A stretch of 64,000 nucleotides of DNA from NCBI RefSeq assembly GCF_900090045.1, contig NC_041776.1:186001-250000 (forward strand). The letters run 5' to 3'. Below, in pieces: positions 58,154-64,000 of this stretch (the stretch's first letter is position 1; each line of letters starts with the position of its first letter). The notes beneath the pieces were generated by a model. It had not been told where the DNA came from. It was given only the letters and a program-made list of their open reading frames with translations, and ran no database searches. This stretch comes from Plasmodium malariae. Lineage: Eukaryota; Apicomplexa; Aconoidasida; Haemosporida; Plasmodiidae. Position numbers and translations under genes: made by a program.

Positions 58154-59691
58154 CATATACGTATGGGTATACATGTAAACCCCCACGAGCTCGCGTATAC
58201 AGACACGTATGCACCTTCGTTGTAGTCACTTGGTAAAATTGCAAAAGACAACAAAACCGCTCTCTCTGCTCTTTTAGAGTACATACTTTGTTGCAAACAT
58301 GTATCGACAGTGCACACATGGACTTGTCATTATTCTTACAAACAATTTTTAATTTATTTTTAGTAAGTGTATATTAATTTTCTAACATTATATAAAGGAT
58401 AAGATATGAAATAAAACGGAGAAAATCCTATCTCGAACTTTGGTTTTTTGTCATCTGTTAAAAAGAAGAAAAAGAAAAAAATATAATAATTCATCTCATA
58501 CGTTATGAACAGTTCAGGTAAATTTTACATTTTTCCAATGAGAATATCTTTGCATATTTATATGTATGCATGTATGTCGGTATTCATATGTGCGCCTTTT
58601 TTTAATTACATTTTTCTATTAACATTTTATAAAATGTAGGCTGAATATGTTGTCAATTTTCCTTCTCGTATGTTCCTACAAGATGATACCCCATTCAAAG
58701 AACTATTTTTTTAAAAAGTGAAAAAATTATGAACTGGTCATAAAAATATCAAAATATTTATGCAAAAAAGAAGCAAAACCCAAAATGAATGGCTAAAATT
58801 TTTTTTTTTTTTTTCAGTTTTTTTCATTTCTTTTCATCATTGTTCACTTCTTTGTTTCGTTTCGTTTTTCTATTCATTTTTTATTTTTTTTTATTCGCAG
58901 TAAAAGAGTAAGAAGCAAAACCAAAACAGAAGCAATTTACTCATTCGTCAGAAGCATAATTTGTACGGTTGGGCAAAAATAAAATATGTGTAAAGAAAAG
59001 CACAAATAAGAATTGGAATACTTGTACTAATACGAATACAAATAGTGTTACCAGTACAAGTACATACGTGAGTACAAAATAAAAATACCATTTGTCGTTC
59101 TACTAAAACGTAGTACAGAAGCTGCTGCACATCTTTGAAAACGGAAAAAAAAGGTAAAATGAAAACAAAAAATTAAACAAAATAAAGCGAAGAAAAACAA
59201 AATAAAGCGAAGAAAAACAAAATAAAGCGAAGAAAAACAAAATAAAGCGAAGAAAAATAAAATAAAGCGAAGAAAAATAAAATAAAGCGAAGAAAAATAA
59301 AATAAAGCGAAGAAAAATAAAATAAAGCGAAGAAAAACAAAATAAAAAGTAATGTTCAAATACAAAAATGCAAAAATACGAAAAAACAAAAATAGAATGT
59401 TCAATACGTGTACGCAAAAAGGAATCTTTTATCGTAGTGCGTACTTTTTTACAATTTTTTTTTTTTTTTTTTGTTAAAATTGTTTTTCTTTTTCTGTTTT
59501 CCGCTCGCAGTATACACTTGTACTTAACGATTATATGCATACATAATACATTTATGTATATATATATGTATATATATATGTATATATATATATGAATATA
59601 TGTATATGAATATATGTATATGAGGTAAATGTTATATACTGCTGTACACATGTAATTTTGTTGATATATTTTTATTTTATTCCTTACTCAT
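55525..59691 (-). CDS. Mitochondrial carrier-like protein (MTCH-like), thirteen exons
   Basis: Exons (minus): 59691-59688, 59132-59089, 58675-58624, 58454-58215, 57840-57709, 57486-57416, 57280-57225, 57072-56764, 56567-56388, 56202-56138, 55990-55937, 55823-55770, 55602-55525. All junction phases fit except inside exon 4. There the frame shifts by one, unless a 52-base mini-intron (58394-58343 region, GTTAGA to TGTAAG) is removed. About 428-446 residues result. It starts MNVQQLLYYVLVERQ. Carrier features: FYFISYPLYNVRKLI, IYNDEGVKGLYKGLLPMLAH, ISCILSYPLLNISTKLI, AYDGFYGFFKGLNNYL and TIVAPYIQYAILN, with an NVSAGLAVAGIQLI helix near the end. The P-x-D/E-x-x-K/R motifs are degenerate, as in MTCH/SLC25A46-type proteins, which sit in the outer membrane. 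It ends in an acidic tail (VVDKEEKDEYV). The transported or inserted substrate is unknown. Confidence 0.68.
59160..59345. repeat. 20-bp minisatellite in intron 1 of the carrier-like gene
   Basis: About nine copies of AAAACAAAATAAAGCGAAGA, some with AAATAAAATA. It lies just upstream (in the gene's sense) of the exon-2 acceptor. Confidence 0.92.
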
Positions 59692-60668
59692 CTAAAAAAT
59701 TTTTAAATTAAGGAAAAGCATTGCTTTGTCACATGGTCTCACAGGAGTCTGAAATAATAGGATCATTTCAACGGAAAACAAACCGTACTTACGTCTTTTG
59801 CATATGTAAATAAACATATATTCGCACATATGCGTACATATTCGTACATAATCGTTTATATTAGTACATATGTGTATATATGCGTATATGTGTGTGTATG
59901 TTTACAACTGAATACATAAATTAGCCGTTAAAATTATTGTGTATATGTAAGGGTATGCATGAGGAACTGCTACACATACACATACACTTATGTACGTATA
60001 CATAACTAAACGTGCATGAACTGCAATCGGTATGTATGAACACTCGATCCTACTTCACATGGTAAATATTGTTACGATTTTTTTTTTTTTTTTTTTTTTT
60101 GTATTTTTCTACATTAACAATAAGCATTGATCATGATTTAAAAAAAAAAAAGAAATTAAAAAATTGTTGAGAAAAAATTAGTAAAAATTCAAAACAAAAA
60201 CGTCCTAAATTGAAAATTGGAGCATATAAATTAGCGACTTATTTGGGTAGTGTGTGGTCAAGTAGCTAATTTGAGCGACTTAACTGAGAAGCTGAATTAA
60301 AATAGTGGGAAGTTAAAAAGATAAAAATTTGGAAAAGGCGAAAAATCAAAATATGAGTACATAGAGAAAGGGAGTAATCAAAATATAAACGTAAATGTAA
60401 ACGTAAATGTAAACGTAAATGTAAATGTAAATGTAAATGTAAACATAAACGTTAATGTTAATGTAAACATAAACGTTAATGTTAATGTAAACATAAACGT
60501 TAATGTTAATGTAAACATAAACGTTAATGTTAATGTAAATGTAAATGTAAATGTAAGCATAAGTGCAAATGCTAAATCGTACAGTTGAGACAAATATGAA
60601 AAAATAAAAAAAAAACAAAGAAAAAGAAAGAGAAGAAAAAAAAAAAAAAAATAATAAAATAAAAAAAA
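59692..60668. other. Divergent intergenic region before the right-end gene
   Basis: Likely shared promoter of the carrier-like gene and the right-end gene. It has CATATGC-type repeats at about 59810-59895, poly-T at about 60080-60100, and a 24-bp array (GTAAACATAAACGTTAATGT plus TAAT) at about 60385-60560 that ends about 100 bp before the ATG at 60669. Confidence 0.6.
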
Positions 60669-63600
60669 ATGAAAATTTTTGGAGTACTATTCTTATGTTT
60701 TATTGTTACAACACGAGGGGAAAAAAATATAAGCAGTCCAAGTGATACACAGAAAACGAACACACAGGAAGTAAAGGAGAAAGAGAGTAACTTAACAAAA
60801 TTCGTGGTAGCAGATGAAAAACATCATGATCAAACCTTGGAAAAAAATACAAGCAACAGAACAACAGCGGAAACGAAAATAGGATATCTGGGAGAAGCAA
60901 ATGACGTTAGCAATGTAGAGGAAGAAGCTACTAAAATCATCCGAATGACTGACGGGAGAGAGGAAGTCAAAGATACAAATTTAGGGGACGAGCTATTTCA
61001 GTCCAACCGTTCAAGTATTATGGTGAAGTTTGAAAATAATATACATTATATAAATGACGATCCTACTAAGGATTACACGAATGGAAGACCATGTATTTCT
61101 ACAGCGGAAAAAATGGAAGAAATGAAAAAAGAATGCGCAAATTTAAATGTCGATGAAGTGGAAGCGTGTGAACAAGTGGAAGCAGAGTTGGCTGCAGAAG
61201 AGAAAGACAATTATAGTAACTATTATAATACTGTAAAAGTTGATCGTGGTAGCAATAGCGACATTCGTGGAGGGAAAGATGAAGCACAGAAGGATAATGA
61301 TCCTTATGTGGATTCAAATATAAGAAAGAAAATTATAGAAAGGTCATTAGAAGAAGACAGCATGGACAATAACACAAACAATGGCCATAGTGTATCACTT
61401 GGCGATGGGAGTGGAAGTATCGGCAACACTGATAATGGGAGTGGAAGTAGCGGTAACATTGATAATGGGAGTGGAGGTGAACTAGGGGGAGGTAAAAGGG
61501 CCAACCGTTTCATATATGACAGCCCATTGGGGAGTGAAAGCGGAAGTGGACATTGGGAGCCGGAGGGGGAGAAAGAAGAAAAAGAAGTTACTGACTACAA
61601 TAAAGTTTTTATGAATTTCGAAAAAAAATTTAGCAAGATGGAGGAAGAGGGGGTAGAAGGGGGGGAAGGAGCAAGGTCTGAAGGGGGAGCGGGGGTAGAG
61701 GAGGACGGTGCGACACGTGCGAGTGACCGTTTTAGTGAGAACGGGGGAAAGCGAGATAATATGAATTGGTCAGGCGAAAATACTATAGCGAGTCAGAAAA
61801 ATGGTCCAGGTGAAATGGGAAGCGACAGCAGAACCATGGAGAAGAAAAAGAATAATAAAAAAAAAAAAGATAACGACATTCAGAATAGCTGGAATAATAA
61901 AGAAAAGGAAAGAGAAAAGAAGGATAGTAAAATAACAAGTATGGAATATAACAATGAGTATGAAAAATTGATAGTAAATAAACCAGAATCGATAAAATAC
62001 TTTTTCGAGTTATTAACAGAGATAATTATAATAATAAAACTTGGTTTTATGTACCGTTTTATGAACTTTATTATACCATTAAAGGATGTAATTATATCAA
62101 AAACATTAGATCAAGTAGAGTTGGCATGTGTAACTATGTTATCAGTACATCGTATTGGGAGTCAAACATATAGAGATGTATACGGTATTGTATTAATACT
62201 ATTCCTATTATATTTATTAAAATATATTATAAAAAAATGCATTTTTAATAGAAATAAACAAAATGGAAATATGGTAAGAAATAAACAAGGTGATGATATA
62301 TATGTTGAAAATTTACTAAAAAGAATTTTATATAATGTGGAAAAGAAGAAAGGATTATCAGCATACGAAAATGTTTTACATGATATTCTGGATAATACTG
62401 ATAATCTATTAGCGAATAGTAATATTATTAATAAAGAAAATAAAAATATATATACAGATATGCTATCAAATATTAATAATATTGGCATTTTTACGTATGT
62501 GTCTACTCAAGCTTTAAAGAAACTTAACCAGAAGTCAGATATTATTATTAACGAATTAATTGGAGGGGAGGCAGGAGCAGGGTTGATGGAAGATGACAGT
62601 AAACTTGATAGACTTAGGAATTTAATGCTTAATGAATATGATGAGTACGATTTAAATAAATTTAAGGACAATCTGATGAACAATAACGATCTGATGAACA
62701 ACAACGGGCTGATAAACAACAACGGGCTGATAAACAACAACGGGCTGATAAACAATAGCGATCTGATGAACAATAGCGATCTGATGAACAATAGCGATCT
62801 GATGAACAATAACGATCTGGTGAACAATAGCGATCTGATGAACAATAACGATCTGATGAACAACAACGAACGGATAAATAATAGCGAATTTATGAACAAT
62901 AGTGATCTGATGAACAATAGCGAATTTATGAACAATAGCGATCTGATGAACAATAGCGAATTTATGAACAACAACGAATTTATGAACAATAGCGAATTTA
63001 TAAACAATAACGAGTATAGTGAGAATGGTCTAAATAGCAAGTTAAGGTACAGTGTGTTACAACAGCACAATGAATATAATGAAAATGCTATTTCTCTAAA
63101 TTTTATGGCAAAGTCAGGCAATTTTGAATATATCAACAATAATGAAAATCCTAGTATGAAGGGTACAGTACAATTCTCATACAATGACATTGGAAGAAAC
63201 AACAAGAGCGACCTTTACTTCGAACATCCCGCAAACAGGTTGACAAACAAGGTCGGCGGAACCAGCAATGTTAGCGGTAACGTTAGAGGTAACGTTAGCG
63301 GTAACGTTAGCGGTAACGTTAGCGGAGGTAATAATATTAACAGTGATAATATAAGCAGCGATAATAAGGTTTCGAATATCGCTCCGCCAAATGAACACAA
63401 GGATGAGGGGGGAAATGGAATTTACTTTGACAAAGACTTAAAAGAAAAAAATGAAATGAATCTAATAAGCAATAAAAGGAATTCCTCTGTAATGATTAAA
63501 CATATGAACACTAATAGTAGCGTAAACATCCCTAACGACCCAAACAACATGGTAAATGATTTAAACAGTTCACCATTATACAATATCAACAGTAATAGTA

Positions 63601-63726
63601 ATAGTAACAGTAATAGTAATAGTAATAATAATAGTAATAGTAATAATAATAGTAATAGTAATAATAATAGTAATAGTAATAATAATAGTAATAGTAATAA
63701 TAATAGTAATAGTAATAATAATAGTA

Positions 63727-63771
<45 letters not shown>

Positions 63772-64000
63772 GTAACAATAGTAGTAACAATAATAGTAAC
63801 AATAATTGTAACAATAATTGTAACAATAATAGTAACAATAGTAGTAACAATAATAGTAATAATAATAGTAACAATAGTAGTAACAATAATAGTAATAATA
63901 ATAGTAATAATAATAATAATAATTATAAATATAATTATAATAACTACGGCATTATGACTCGTCCGAAGGAAACTCACAGTTACCCCAAGAAATTAATTCA
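60669..64000 (+). CDS. Secreted/membrane protein with Asn-rich repeats, 3' end outside window
   Basis: An ATG at 60669 opens a frame that runs to the window edge (at least 1110 residues). It starts with a signal peptide ([17 protein letters not shown]). An acidic, Glu/Asp/Gly/Ser-rich region with GSGS and NTNNG repeats spans about 20-440. A conserved-looking part follows (about 440-640) with two hydrophobic stretches, [20 protein letters not shown] (about 450-478) and [19 protein letters not shown] (about 505-525), then LTDNLL-type helices. Repeats follow: LMNNSD/LINNNG (about 665-780), NVSGNVRG (about 865-890), and poly-Asn/Ser (about 975-1090). By position (from memory) it could be the orthologue of the secreted ookinete protein PSOP24 next to a carrier gene, but I cannot confirm this. 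The trinucleotide-rich coding DNA is open in other frames too. Confidence 0.75.
62660..63010. repeat. Coding repeat LMNNSD/LINNNG in the right-end gene
   Basis: About 18 copies of an 18-bp unit such as CTGATGAACAATAGCGAT or CTGATAAACAACAACGGG encode Leu-Met/Ile-Asn-Asn-Ser/Asn-Asp/Gly. Higher GC than the surrounding DNA. Confidence 0.9.
63590..63935. repeat. Coding AAT/AGT trinucleotide array (poly Asn/Ser)
   Basis: AAT, AGT and AAC codons in runs encode Asn-Ser-Asn tracts. Open frames appear on both strands as a result. Confidence 0.95.

Noticed and set aside
63422..63977. Minus-strand poly-Leu and poly-Ile frames of over 130 codons
   Set aside because: Antisense of the Asn/Ser-coding array in the right-end gene.
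1..64000. CRISPR arrays, insertion sequences or prophage
   Set aside because: The tandem repeats lack unique spacers and no transposase or integrase motifs are seen; the sequence is eukaryotic nuclear DNA.
1..64000. tRNA, rRNA or spliceosomal RNA genes
   Set aside because: I looked for T-loop TTCGA contexts and for U-snRNA starts by eye and found none with matching arms; a covariance search is needed to be sure.

Overview
The window is nuclear chromosome sequence from a malaria parasite (genus Plasmodium). Reasons: very A/T-rich intergenic DNA with long poly-A/poly-T runs, introns with GTAAGT/GTATAA-type donors and T-rich acceptors, low-complexity Asn/Lys/Asp-rich inserts in proteins, and several apicomplexan-specific genes (the LCCL protein CCp5, the inner-membrane-complex protein PhIL1, a large bromodomain protein). 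From memory, the order PheRS-alpha, RRP36, cold-shock protein, NAA20, TBCA, ELO, CFIm25, CCp5, PhIL1 matches a block of P. falciparum chromosome 1. The base composition and private repeats look more like a P. ovale/P. malariae-type genome than P. falciparum or P. vivax; I cannot fix the species.

Layout. 0.5-7.2 kb: a long bromodomain gene (minus) broken into two frames at a 20-base A tract. 9.8-10.8 kb: RPB9 (plus, two exons). 11.8-12.3 kb: ERV1/ALR sulfhydryl oxidase (minus). 13.5-15.8 kb: selenocysteine elongation factor SelB (plus). 16.3-17.0 kb: a small secreted protein (minus). 18.0-20.0 kb: a seven-exon small membrane protein (minus). 20.4-24.7 kb: a twelve-exon dolichol kinase (minus), reconstructed exon by exon. 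26.0-27.8 kb: cytosolic PheRS alpha (minus). 29.2-35.9 kb: four plus-strand genes, RRP36, cold-shock protein, NatB catalytic subunit NAA20 and tubulin chaperone A. 38.3-39.6 kb: ELO fatty acid elongase (plus). 41.9-42.8 kb: CFIm25 (plus). 44.5-47.9 kb: CCp5 (minus). 48.8-49.4 kb: a weakly supported small membrane protein. 50.1-50.8 kb: PhIL1 (minus). 55.5-59.7 kb: a thirteen-exon mitochondrial-carrier-like (MTCH-like) protein (minus). 60.7 kb to the end: a secreted or membrane protein with Asn-rich repeats, cut by the window edge.

The genes do not form one pathway. They are mostly housekeeping: transcription and 3' processing (RPB9, CFIm25, bromodomain protein), translation (SelB, PheRS, RRP36), protein N-acetylation, tubulin folding, mitochondrial intermembrane-space oxidation, ER lipid and dolichol metabolism. 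Mixed in are parasite-stage proteins (CCp5, PhIL1, the secreted proteins). There are no mobile elements, CRISPR arrays, or tRNA or rRNA genes that I could recognise.

The striking non-genic feature is a large set of minisatellites, each with its own period (10 to 36 bp), sitting in introns and between genes. The observations most worth checking are the frame break at the poly(A) tract in the bromodomain gene, the 52-base mini-intron versus frameshift question in the MTCH-like gene, several micro-exons, and two candidate small multi-exon genes. I see no clear evidence for a wholly new biological system.
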